Shown here one piece after another: positions 45,425-57,187 of a stretch of DNA of 64,000 bases. Source of the stretch: Pseudomonas silesiensis. GTDB taxonomy: Bacteria; Pseudomonadota; Gammaproteobacteria; Pseudomonadales; Pseudomonadaceae. Each line of letters begins with the position of its first letter. The first letter of the stretch is position 1. Location of the stretch: NCBI RefSeq assembly GCF_001661075.1, contig NZ_CP014870.1, positions 2,934,501 through 2,998,500 of the forward strand, given 5' to 3'. Made by a program: the position numbers and the translations under genes. Under the pieces are notes generated by a model. That model saw nothing but the letters and a program-made list of their open reading frames with translations, did no database searches and had not been told where the DNA came from.

Positions 45425-45790
45425 TCAGGCGTTGTTGAGCATAACTCTGACCTTGTCGCGCAGCTGCTCGATGGAGAACGGCTTGCCAATTACCTGCATC
45501 CCATCAGGTACCTCAATGCTTTCGGCATAACCACTGGCGAAAAGGATCGGCAGATCCGCACGCAGCATCCGCGCCTGCGTGGCCAGTTCACGGCCATCCA
45601 TGACCGGCAGACCGACGTCGGTCATCATCAGGTCGATGTGCTGATCTTCGTCGTTGAGAAATTCCAGTGCCTGTTCGCTGCCATCGGCCTCGAGCACCTT
45701 GAACTCCAGTTCCTCCAGCACATCGACGATCAGCATGCGGACGATGGCATCGTCTTCGACGACAAGGATGATGGACGCATCAGGGGACAT
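45425..45790 (-). CDS. Single-domain response regulator
   Basis: A 121-residue stand-alone receiver without output domain. The acidic pocket is VVEDD (11-14), the phospho-acceptor is Asp58 in LMMTDVGLPVMDG, and the Lys is in GKPF near 104. It is divergent from the CHASE3 hybrid kinase gene across 252 nt and probably acts as a phospho-shuttle or sink for the kinases of this block. ATG 45790 is used because homologous receivers begin there; the ribosome site is weak. Confidence 0.88.
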   Translation of the reverse strand: MSPDASIILVVEDDAIVRMLIVDVLEELEFKVLEADGSEQALEFLNDEDQHIDLMMTDVGLPVMDGRELATQARMLRADLPILFASGYAESIEVPDGMQVIGKPFSIEQLRDKVRVMLNNA

Positions 45791-46042
45791 AGTAAGGGAT
45801 CTCAAAGGTTGAAAAAGGCGGTGGCCGGTCGATCGAAATCGCCGGGCTCTTGCATGAGTAAGTAGCGGATCCCGACAAGTTCCCGGCGCTGATGAAAAAA
45901 GGATGGCTGGCAAGGATAACCGCTCCTTCGCGCCGGAGCAGCTGAATGTAGGATTTTGCGCGAAAACCTGTCAGAAAGTTGGATCGTCGTGGCGGTTTTG
46001 GGGCAAACTCCGTGGTTTTCAACAGATCGACAAGGCTTCCCC

Positions 46043-49533
<3,491 letters not shown>

Positions 49534-49534
<1 letters not shown>

Positions 49535-50367
49535 TGGAAAGCATTTATTCCGGGGAGCGCAATAGCGAAATCGAATTGCGCTTGCTGATCGAGGCGATTT
49601 ACCTCAAGTACAGCTACGACTTTCGCGATTATTCCGGTGCGTCGATCAAGCGTCGCGTCCACCACGCGTTGACCCAGTTTGAATGTGCCACTATTTCGGC
49701 GTTGCAAGAAAAGGTGCTCCACGATCCGACAGCGTTCATGCAATTGCTGCAGTTGCTGACGATTCCGGTCAGTGAAATGTTCCGCGACCCCTCGCACTTC
49801 CTCGCCATCCGCCAGGAAGTGGTGCCGTTGCTCAAGACCTATCCTTCGATCAAGATCTGGATCGCCGGTTGCAGCACCGGTGAAGAAGTCTATTCGATGG
49901 CGATTCTGTTGCGCGAAGAGGGCCTGCTCGATCGCACCATCATCTACGCCACCGACATCAACCCGCGTTCGCTGGATAAAGCCAAGCAGGGGATTTTCTC
50001 CATGGAGAATGTCCGCGCCTACACTCACAACTACCAGCAGGCAGGTGGCCAGCAGTCGTTTGCCGACTACTACACGGCAGCCTATGGCTACGCCATTTTC
50101 GACAAAACGCTGTGTGACAACGTGACCTTCGCCGACCACAGCTTGGCGACCGACAGCGTCTTTTCAGAAACTCAATTAATTTCATGTCGTAACGTATTGA
50201 TTTACTTTAATAAAAAGCTTCAAGATCGCGCTTTCGGTTTGTTCCATGAGTCCCTTTGCCATCGGGGATTTCTGGTGCTGGGCAGCAAGGAAACCCCGGA
50301 TTTCTCAGCGTATGGCAACCAGTTCGATCCCCTGATCAAACAAGAACGGATCTACCGCAAATCATGA
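49534..50367 (+). CDS. cheR: CheR-type protein-glutamate methyltransferase
   Basis: A 277-residue SAM-dependent methyltransferase of the CheR family. The helical N-terminal domain includes YDFRDYSGASIKRRVHHAL. The SAM site reads WIAGCSTGEEVYSMAILL (about 117-134), followed by ATDINPRSLDKAKQG, and SCRNVLIYFNKKLQ lies near 222. No TPR or PAS is attached. The start is taken as GTG 49534, overlapping the kinase stop (TAGTG); GTG 49507 is an alternative. It overlaps cheB by 4 bp. No chemoreceptor lies nearby, so the methylated partner may be the kinase coiled coil. Confidence 0.9.
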
Positions 50368-50957
50368 ACAGAGCAAAGGAATTGCCTTGTATGGAAGCGA
50401 TTGTGATCGGCGCCTCGGCGGGCGGCGTGCAGGCGTTGCTCACGCTCCTCGGCCCGCTGCGCAAAGGTTTCGTCCTGCCGATCATAGTGGTGCTGCACCT
50501 GCCTGAAGCAGGTCGCAGCCAACTCGCCGAAGTCTTCGCGCGAAGAGTGGCCCTGCCGGTGCTGGAAGCCCGGGACAAGACGCCGATCCAAGCGGGGACC
50601 CTGTACTTTGCCGGGCCCGGGTATCACTTGTCGGTGGAGCAGGACCGCAGCTTTTCCTTGAGCCTGGAGGACCGCGTGCATTATTCGCGTCCCGCCATCG
50701 ATTACCTGTTCGAGTCGGCTGCCGATGCGTATGGCCAGGCGCTGGCCGCGGTGTTGCTGACCGGCGCCAACCGCGACGGCGCGCACGGCCTGGCCAAGGT
50801 CAAGCATCGTGGCGGCCTGACCATCGTGCAGGATCCTGACGAAGCCCAGGTCGCGACCATGCCCTTGGCCGCGCTGGATACTCTGGCGCCAGATCACATC
50901 CTCCCCCTGCGCGGCATCGGCCGTCTGCTTGTCGAGCTGGAACGAATAGCATGCTAA
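50364..50957 (+). CDS. cheB: CheB-type methylesterase without receiver
   Basis: A 197-residue protein with only the CheB methylesterase domain. The catalytic Ser is in IGASAGGVQALL (about 15-26), the His in VVLHLPEAGRSQ (about 45) and the Asp in LTGANRDGAHGL (about 137). The regulatory receiver of chemotaxis CheB is absent. It would remove methyl or amide groups set by the neighbouring CheR. The start is ATG 50364 overlapping cheR (ATGA); ATG 50391, with AAAGGA at a good distance, is equally possible and gives MEAIVIG. It overlaps the next gene by 7 bp. Confidence 0.9.
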   Translation: MNRAKELPCMEAIVIGASAGGVQALLTLLGPLRKGFVLPIIVVLHLPEAGRSQLAEVFARRVALPVLEARDKTPIQAGTLYFAGPGYHLSVEQDRSFSLSLEDRVHYSRPAIDYLFESAADAYGQALAAVLLTGANRDGAHGLAKVKHRGGLTIVQDPDEAQVATMPLAALDTLAPDHILPLRGIGRLLVELERIAC

Positions 50958-52132
50958 GTAATATCCAAGCCAAACTGCTGATCGTCGACGATTTGCCGGA
51001 AAACCTGTTGGCGCTCGAAGCGTTGATCAAGCGTGAAGACCGTATCGTCTATAAAGCCTTGTCCGCTGACGAAGCCTTGTCCCTGCTGTTGCAGCACGAA
51101 TTCGCCATCGCCATTCTCGACGTGCAGATGCCCGGCATGAATGGCTTCGAACTGGCCGAGCTGATGCGTGGCACGGAAAAGACCCGGAACATTCCGATCG
51201 TGTTTGTCAGCGCTGCCGGGCGCGAATTGAATTACGCATTCAAAGGCTACGAAAGCGGTGCGGTGGACTTCCTCTACAAGCCGCTGGACATCCACGCGGT
51301 CAAGAGCAAGGTCAACGTGTTCGTCGATCTGTTCCGCCAGAGCAAGGCGATGAAGCAACAGGTCGAAGCGCTTGAGCGAAGCCGGCGCGAGCAGGCAGCA
51401 CTGCTCGAGCAGTTGCAGAGCACCCAGCTCGAACTGGAACAGGCGGTGCGCATGCGCGATGACTTCATGTCGATCGTCGCTCATGAAGTCCGCACGCCGC
51501 TCAATGGCCTGATTCTCGAAACCCAACTGCGCAAGATGCACCTGGCCCGGGATAACGCTGCGGCGTTCACCCTGGAAAAGATGCACGCAATGGTCGATCG
51601 CGACGAGCGGCAGATCAAAAGCCTGATCCGACTGATCGAAGACATGCTGGATGTGTCGAGAATTCGTACCGGCAAGCTGTCGATCCGGCCAACGCGCTTC
51701 GACTTGTCTGCGCTGGTTGAAGATTTGTTACAGAACTTTGCTCCACAGATCGAAGCCGCAGAGTCCTCGGTCACCCTGCAGGCCGGGCATCCGGTGGTGG
51801 GGCACTGGGACGAGTTTCGCATCGAACAGGTCATTTCCAATTTGTTGACGAACGCTTTACGGTACGGCGCCAAGAGTCCGATCACCGTGAAGGTGTACAG
51901 TGAGAACGGCCAGGCGCTGGTGGAGGTGCAGGATCTTGGAATCGGCATTGGTGAAGAGAACCAGAAGCGCATTTTCCAACAGTTCGAGCGGGTCTCGGCT
52001 AAACATGCCGTCGCCGGGTTGGGCCTGGGGTTGTTTATTTCAGAACAGATAGTGACCGCCCATGGCGGTTCCATTACCGTCCAGAGCCGGATTGGCGAAG
52101 GCGCCTTGTTTCGCGTTTGTCTGCCGCTGTAG
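50951..52132 (+). CDS. Receiver-histidine kinase (RR-HK)
   Basis: A 393-residue cytoplasmic protein with a receiver in front of a kinase. The receiver has VDD near 12-14 and phospho-acceptor Asp57 (ILDVQMPGMNG). A short coiled coil (about 128-165) links to HisKA with His178 (IVAHEVRTPLNGL) and a HATPase (VISNLLTNALRYGAKS, GLGLGLFISEQIV). It has no membrane part and no Hpt. It starts inside the last codons of cheB. Such a unit could accept phosphate from the upstream hybrid kinase and in turn control the next receiver. Confidence 0.9.
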   Translation: MLSNIQAKLLIVDDLPENLLALEALIKREDRIVYKALSADEALSLLLQHEFAIAILDVQMPGMNGFELAELMRGTEKTRNIPIVFVSAAGRELNYAFKGYESGAVDFLYKPLDIHAVKSKVNVFVDLFRQSKAMKQQVEALERSRREQAALLEQLQSTQLELEQAVRMRDDFMSIVAHEVRTPLNGLILETQLRKMHLARDNAAAFTLEKMHAMVDRDERQIKSLIRLIEDMLDVSRIRTGKLSIRPTRFDLSALVEDLLQNFAPQIEAAESSVTLQAGHPVVGHWDEFRIEQVISNLLTNALRYGAKSPITVKVYSENGQALVEVQDLGIGIGEENQKRIFQQFERVSAKHAVAGLGLGLFISEQIVTAHGGSITVQSRIGEGALFRVCLPL

Positions 52133-52209
52133 GAAAACAGCCAGCTAAACGCAACCTCTGATCGACCCCACGGTCGTATCAGCAGCTATTGACCGAACAA
52201 AGGCTTCCC

Positions 52210-52587
52210 ATGAGTGAAGATGCACAAGACGTCGTACTGATCGTCGAAGATGACCCCTCGATATTGATGGTGCTATCGGCCTATCTGTCGGGTGAGGGCT
52301 ACCGGGTGCTGCAGGCCGAAAACGGCGAGCAGGCCTTCGAAATCCTGGCGAGCAAGCCGCACCTGGACATGATGATCACAGACTTCCGCTTGCCTGGGGG
52401 GATCTCGGGCGTACAGATCGCCGAACCCGCGGTGAAGCTGCGACCTGAGCTGAAGGTGATTTTCATCAGCGGCTATCCACAGGAAATCCGCGAGACTGAC
52501 AGCCCGATCACCCGAAAGGCGCCGATCCTGGGCAAACCGTTCGACCTGGATGTGCTGCAGGAGCTGATGCAGGAAATGCTTTCGTAG
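52210..52587 (+). CDS. Single-domain response regulator
   Basis: A 125-residue stand-alone receiver. The acidic pocket is VEDD (12-15), the phospho-acceptor is Asp58 (MMITDFRLPGGISG) and the Lys is in LGKPFDL near 113. It follows the RR-HK gene by 77 nt and may be in the same operon. ATG 52210 is used; a few codons upstream are open but lack a ribosome site. A REP doublet follows and separates it from the convergent hybrid kinase gene. Confidence 0.87.
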   Translation: MSEDAQDVVLIVEDDPSILMVLSAYLSGEGYRVLQAENGEQAFEILASKPHLDMMITDFRLPGGISGVQIAEPAVKLRPELKVIFISGYPQEIRETDSPITRKAPILGKPFDLDVLQELMQEMLS

Positions 52588-52678
52588 GAGCGAGCGGTGC
52601 GGCGATCCGACTTGCCCGCGAAGAACGATAACGCGGTGTGTCAGACGTGACGCCTTCGCGAGCAAGCTTCGCTCCTAC
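52583..52678. repeat. Divergent REP doublet between convergent signalling genes
   Basis: A REP-like arm (TAGGAGCGAGCGGTGCGGCG, diverged) and an inverted arm (GAGCAAGCTTCGCTCCTAC) flank the gap between the two convergent transcription units. Confidence 0.75.
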
Positions 52679-52690
52679 AAGAGAGGGGGG

Positions 52691-54361
52691 TCAGATCCGG
52701 ATCATCTCCCGCACCTTCGCCGTCAACAGGTCAAAGGTGAACGGCTTGGTGATCATCTGCATGCCCGGGTCCAGGAAACCGCCGCGCACCGCGGCGTGTT
52801 CGGCGTAGCCGGTGATGAACAATACCTTGAGTTCAGGCCGGTACTGCCGGCCGATTTCCGCCAGCTGCCGGCCATTCATGCCGGGTAAGCCGACATCGCT
52901 GATCATCAGGTCGATCCGTTGCGCCGAATCCAGGATCGGTACCGCACTGTCGGCATCCGCGGCCTCGACAAAGGCGTAACCCAGCTCGCTCAACACGGTA
53001 CTGACCAGCACCCGCACCGCCGGGTCGTCTTCGACGATCAACACCGTTTCGCCGTTTTGCGCGGACGGAGCGTGATGGACGTCTGCCGGAACATCCCGGG
53101 GCAGATCGCCACCGAAGCGCGGCAGGAACAAGCTCACCGTGGTGCCGTTGCCCACTTCGCTCTGGATGGCGACGTGGCCGCGGGATTGTTTGCTGAAACC
53201 ATAAATCATCGATAACCCGAGGCCTGTGCCCTGGCCGATCGGCTTGGTGGTAAAAAACGGGTCGAAGGCCCGGTTGATGGTGCTTTGCGGCATGCCACAG
53301 CCGGTGTCGGTGACGCTCAGCATCACATACTCGCCCGGGTCGAGGTTGCTGTGGGCCTGGGTGAAGGCGCGGTCCAGATGCCGATTGCTGGTTTTCACCA
53401 CCAGTTGGCCACCATCGGGCATGGCATCCCGTGCATTGATCACCAGGTTGAGCAGGGCGCTTTCCAGTTGGTTGGGGTCGGCCTCGGCCACCCACAGCTG
53501 TTCACTGAGCTGCATGTCCAGCTGAATGCTTTCGTTGATGCTGCGCTGCAGCAACTCACCCATGGAAACCACCAGGGTGTTCATCTGCACGGGTTTGGAA
53601 TCGAGCGACTGGCGCCGGGAGAAGGCCAGCAGGCGGTGGGTCAGGCCGGCCGCGCGGTTGGCGGAGGTCACCCCCAGATCGATCAGGCTGTCCAGGTCGT
53701 CTGTACGGCCACGGGCCAGGCGCCGGCGCAGCAACTCCAGGCTGCCGATGATACCGGTCAACATGTTATTGAAGTCATGGGCGATGCCGCCGGTGAGTTG
53801 GCCGACCGCTTCCATTTTCTGTGACTGGCGCAGGGCTTCTTCGTTGTTGCGCAGCTGTGCGGTGCGTTCCTCGACCTGCTGTTCGAGGGTTTCGAGGGTG
53901 TTCTGCAACCGCAGCTCGCTTTGACTCAGGTCGATCAACCGATCCCTGGCTTCGTACTGTCGTCGTCGCCCGCGCAACGCGGTGGTCACCAGGCTGATCA
54001 GGGTCACGGGATGAAAAGGCCGCTCGAGAAAGGTGACATTGCCCAATTGTGGACCGAAGCGCGAGGCGGGGTTCTGTTCCGGGCCGCCATGATAGGTCAG
54101 CAAGACAATCGGCAAGTCCGACCAGGCCGGCTGTTGCTCGATCAGGCCGAGCAACGGCTCAAGATCGCTGCCCAGCAACGCCTCGGAAGAGATCAACAGC
54201 AGGCCTGCGCCTTGCGTCAACTCGCTGCAAAGGCCCGCCAGATCGCGGGTGATGACGCCGTCGAAACCCGCTTCGTTGAGCATCATCAGGGCAATCTGGC
54301 TGTCACGTCCCAGCGGTGCCAGAATGATCGCGCGCTCGGACATTGCTTCCATGACCGTCAC
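52691..54361 (-). CDS. Hybrid histidine kinase-receiver coupled to kaiC-like gene
   Basis: A 556-residue cytoplasmic protein. The N-terminal 130 residues look like a degenerate receiver ([17 protein letters not shown]). HisKA follows with His195 ([11 protein letters not shown]), then HATPase ([24 protein letters not shown]) and a C-terminal receiver ([13 protein letters not shown], phospho-Asp in [13 protein letters not shown]). The start is GTG 54361, which overlaps the stop of the KaiC-like gene (GTGA), so the pair is made together. In cyanobacteria KaiC signals through kinases; a KaiC-to-kinase output is therefore plausible but inferred. Confidence 0.9.
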   Translation of the reverse strand: MTVMEAMSERAIILAPLGRDSQIALMMLNEAGFDGVITRDLAGLCSELTQGAGLLLISSEALLGSDLEPLLGLIEQQPAWSDLPIVLLTYHGGPEQNPASRFGPQLGNVTFLERPFHPVTLISLVTTALRGRRRQYEARDRLIDLSQSELRLQNTLETLEQQVEERTAQLRNNEEALRQSQKMEAVGQLTGGIAHDFNNMLTGIIGSLELLRRRLARGRTDDLDSLIDLGVTSANRAAGLTHRLLAFSRRQSLDSKPVQMNTLVVSMGELLQRSINESIQLDMQLSEQLWVAEADPNQLESALLNLVINARDAMPDGGQLVVKTSNRHLDRAFTQAHSNLDPGEYVMLSVTDTGCGMPQSTINRAFDPFFTTKPIGQGTGLGLSMIYGFSKQSRGHVAIQSEVGNGTTVSLFLPRFGGDLPRDVPADVHHAPSAQNGETVLIVEDDPAVRVLVSTVLSELGYAFVEAADADSAVPILDSAQRIDLMISDVGLPGMNGRQLAEIGRQYRPELKVLFITGYAEHAAVRGGFLDPGMQMITKPFTFDLLTAKVREMIRI

Positions 54362-55860
54362 GGGAGGTCTTCCCCGAGCAACGGATTGCTCGCACCCATA
54401 TAAGTCGGGACTCCGCGCAATACGCCCTGGAACGCGTCCAGCGGTTCGCCGATCGTCATGCCCTGGCCGCTGATGCGGTATTCACGAATGGTCGATTCAT
54501 GGCTGCCGGTACGTTTCTTGATGATCGAAATCGCTCGGCGAACCTTGCCCAATGCTTCGAAGTAACGCAACAGGATGACCGTATCGGCCAGGTAGGTGAT
54601 GTCTACAGGGGCTTGCATGTCACCGACCAGTCCGTGCTGGGCGACGGTCATGAAGGTCGCGGCGCCCCGGCGATTGAGGTACAGCAGCAACTCGTGCATG
54701 TGCAGCACCAGGGCGTTTTCTTCAGGCATTGCCGCCTGATAGCCATTGATGCTGTCGATCACTACAGTCTTGATATCACGCTGGTCGACGCAACGGCGGA
54801 CCCGGTGGGAAAACTCGCCGGGGGACAGTTCGGCGGCATCCACTTGTTCGATCAGCAGGTTACCGGTGTCTTGCAGGGCTTTCAAATCGATGCCCATGTT
54901 GTTCATGCGTTCGAACAGCAACCCCAGTTCTTCGTCAAAAATGAATAGGGCCGCTTTCTCGCCCCGTGCCACGGCCGCCGCGGCGAAGATCATCGAGATC
55001 AGCGATTTGCCGGTACCGGCCGGGCCGAGGATCAAGGTGCTGGACCCGGTCTCGATGCCGCCGCCGAGCAGGGCATCCATTTCCTTGATGCCGCTGGTCA
55101 ATTGCTGACGGGAATATACGCCGCGATGTTCGGCGGCGACCAGGCGCGGGAACACGTGGACGCCATCGCCCATGATGGTGAAGTCGTGGAAGCCGCCGCG
55201 GTACTTCTGGCCACGGTACTTCACTACGCGGATCCGCCGGCGCTCGGCGCCATAGTTGGGGGTCAGTTCTTCCAGGCGAATCACGCCGTGGGCAACACTG
55301 TGCACGGTCTTGTCGAGGGATTCGGTGGTCAGGTCATCGAGCAACACCACCGTGGCGTCATAGCGCACGAAGTAGTGTTTGATCGCGAGGATCTGGCGCC
55401 GGTAGCGCAGGGAGCTTTGGGCCAGCAGGCGGATCTCGGACAGGCTGTCGAGTACCACGCGAGTCGGCTTGACCCGCTCGACCACTTCGAAAATCTGCTT
55501 GGTGGCTTCGCCAAGTTCCAGGTCCGAGGAGTACAGCAGGCTTTGCTGATGTTCGGCATTGAGCAGGCTTTCCGGGGGTGTCAGCTCGAAGATGTGGATG
55601 TTTTCATCCAGCTCCCAGCCATGGGACAACGCGCCCTGGCGCAGTTCGCGCTCGGTTTCCGACAAGGTGATGTACAACGAGCGTTCGCCGGCTCGCGCAC
55701 CGGCCAACAGAAAATGCAGGGCAACAGTGGTTTTACCTGTGCCGGGTTCACCTTCGAGCAAAAACACATGGCCGCGGGACAATCCGCCGGCCAGGATGTC
55801 ATCCAGACCTTCGATGCCGGTGGCGGCTTTTGCACTGAACAACTCGTTAGACGTAGACAA
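54358..55860 (-). CDS. KaiC-like double-domain ATPase
   Basis: A 500-residue protein with two tandem RecA/KaiC domains. Walker A motifs are GEPGTGKTT (37-45) and GPAGTGKSL (279-287). The C-terminal part (TVILLRYFEALGKVRRAISIIKKR, STIREYRISGQG) aligns well with the KaiC CII domain. The Ser431-Thr432 phosphorylation dyad of cyanobacterial KaiC corresponds here to Thr422-Tyr423 (VDITYLADT). No kaiA or kaiB is present. TTG 55860 with AGAGG at 7 nt is the likely start; TTG 55875 is in frame but without a site. It is coupled to the kinase gene at its 3' end. Confidence 0.88.
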   Translation of the reverse strand: MSTSNELFSAKAATGIEGLDDILAGGLSRGHVFLLEGEPGTGKTTVALHFLLAGARAGERSLYITLSETERELRQGALSHGWELDENIHIFELTPPESLLNAEHQQSLLYSSDLELGEATKQIFEVVERVKPTRVVLDSLSEIRLLAQSSLRYRRQILAIKHYFVRYDATVVLLDDLTTESLDKTVHSVAHGVIRLEELTPNYGAERRRIRVVKYRGQKYRGGFHDFTIMGDGVHVFPRLVAAEHRGVYSRQQLTSGIKEMDALLGGGIETGSSTLILGPAGTGKSLISMIFAAAAVARGEKAALFIFDEELGLLFERMNNMGIDLKALQDTGNLLIEQVDAAELSPGEFSHRVRRCVDQRDIKTVVIDSINGYQAAMPEENALVLHMHELLLYLNRRGAATFMTVAQHGLVGDMQAPVDITYLADTVILLRYFEALGKVRRAISIIKKRTGSHESTIREYRISGQGMTIGEPLDAFQGVLRGVPTYMGASNPLLGEDLP

Positions 55861-56016
55861 ATAATGCCCTCTCAAGATCAGGGGAGACGAGGCAGCAGGC
55901 CTGAAGTGCCTGAATGGACTGCCTGATCACTTGACCTTTTGCCGCGAAGAGCGTTCAACACTTTTTGCTGTGGGTTGGCACGGGACTCGTTTACGCGGTC
56001 GCGGTCGGACGAACTT

Positions 56017-57072
56017 TTATAGCCCCTGCTGCAACGCCGGGTCGTCGGGGTTGAGCTGTTCCAGTTGCGCCAACAGAATCTGCACGTTCTGCAGTTGTCC
56101 GCTTTCCTTCCAGTAATTGATCAACAACACCCGGGCCCTGCGGTCGGCCGGGTGGCGCTGGACGATTTCCTGCAGCTGTTTCTGCGCCGCTTCCAGCTCC
56201 AGTTCGCCGTGCAGCGTGGTGGCCAGGTCGTAGCGGTAATCGCTGTTGTCCGGCTCCAGTTCCACCGCCTTGGACAGGCCGAGCAGGGCGAATTCACTTT
56301 GCCCGTGATGCAGCAGCCAGAGCCCCAGGGCATGTTGCAGGTAAGCCGAATCGGGTTGCGCCTTCAACTGTTTGGCCAATAGCAACCGGGCGGCTTCGCT
56401 CTGGCCTTGTTTGTCCAGCACTTCAATTTGCATCACCAGCGCGGGGAGGTTGCCGGGGGCAAGCCGCAAGACGTGCTCCAGCGCCTGTTGCGCTTCTTTC
56501 AACTCGGCATTGTGCAGGTGCAGTCGAGCCAGTTGGTAGTGATTGTCGGCGCTTTCCGGCTGGCTTTTCAGGTCCTGCTCCCAGGCGTCGATGGCGTGTT
56601 GCAGCGGCCCGAAATACAAACCGAGATCGTCTGGCGAAAGCCCCAGCAAGGCGTTCACGGCGGCATAGCGCACGCGCTGGTCGCTGTCATCGAGCAGCGG
56701 GCCCAACAGCAGGCTGCGTTGGCCGCCGGGCACCAGGCCGCTGATGCTGTTGATCGCCGCCACGCGCACGTCCGGCGATTCATGCTGCAAGTCCGCATCC
56801 GCCAGTTTCAGGGCCACGGAGCTGGGGTAGTTGGGCAATTCGGCATGCAGCCAGATGCGTCGCTTCGGTGAAAGGTCCGGGCGCGCCAATTGCTGGTACA
56901 GCACCCGGGCCGCACCTGGTTGACCCGCGCGCGCCTGGTCGAGGGCTTCGGTGTAGCCGCGCTTGATCGCAGCCGGCACCGCGGGGGTGGTGCTGCGCAG
57001 AAAAAACCAGGCAAGGCCGATGGCGAACAGAACGCAGAGGCTGATGATCAGATAGCGGCGGGACTGGGGCAT
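56017..57072 (-). CDS. Membrane-anchored TPR/HEAT-like repeat protein
   Basis: A 351-residue protein with one N-terminal membrane helix (YLIISLCVLFAIGLAWFFL). A HEAT-like helical part follows (SPDVRVAAINSISG, SDQRVRYAAVNALLG), then TPR units (ADNHYQLARLHLHNAELKEAQQALEHVLRLAPG, FALLGLSKAVELEPDNSDYRYDLA). It is a likely scaffold facing the periplasm; no enzyme motif is seen. It runs in the same direction as the KaiC-like gene, 156 nt upstream, and is divergent from the efflux operon. The start at 57072 begins the anchor helix. Confidence 0.82.
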   Translation of the reverse strand: MPQSRRYLIISLCVLFAIGLAWFFLRSTTPAVPAAIKRGYTEALDQARAGQPGAARVLYQQLARPDLSPKRRIWLHAELPNYPSSVALKLADADLQHESPDVRVAAINSISGLVPGGQRSLLLGPLLDDSDQRVRYAAVNALLGLSPDDLGLYFGPLQHAIDAWEQDLKSQPESADNHYQLARLHLHNAELKEAQQALEHVLRLAPGNLPALVMQIEVLDKQGQSEAARLLLAKQLKAQPDSAYLQHALGLWLLHHGQSEFALLGLSKAVELEPDNSDYRYDLATTLHGELELEAAQKQLQEIVQRHPADRRARVLLINYWKESGQLQNVQILLAQLEQLNPDDPALQQGL

Positions 57073-57187
57073 GCAGGAATCCGGGAGCTGGCAAGCTGTT
57101 GCAGAGCCGCCAGCTTCGGTCAGGAGGGGCCGTGAGTCAATTCCTGACGCCAACATCCTGACTGAAATCTGTCGAGGCAACACAGCA

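Noticed and set aside
54358..57072. Hidden kaiA or kaiB next to the KaiC-like gene
   Set aside because: The flanking genes are a hybrid kinase and a TPR/HEAT protein; no short thioredoxin-like KaiB frame is present.
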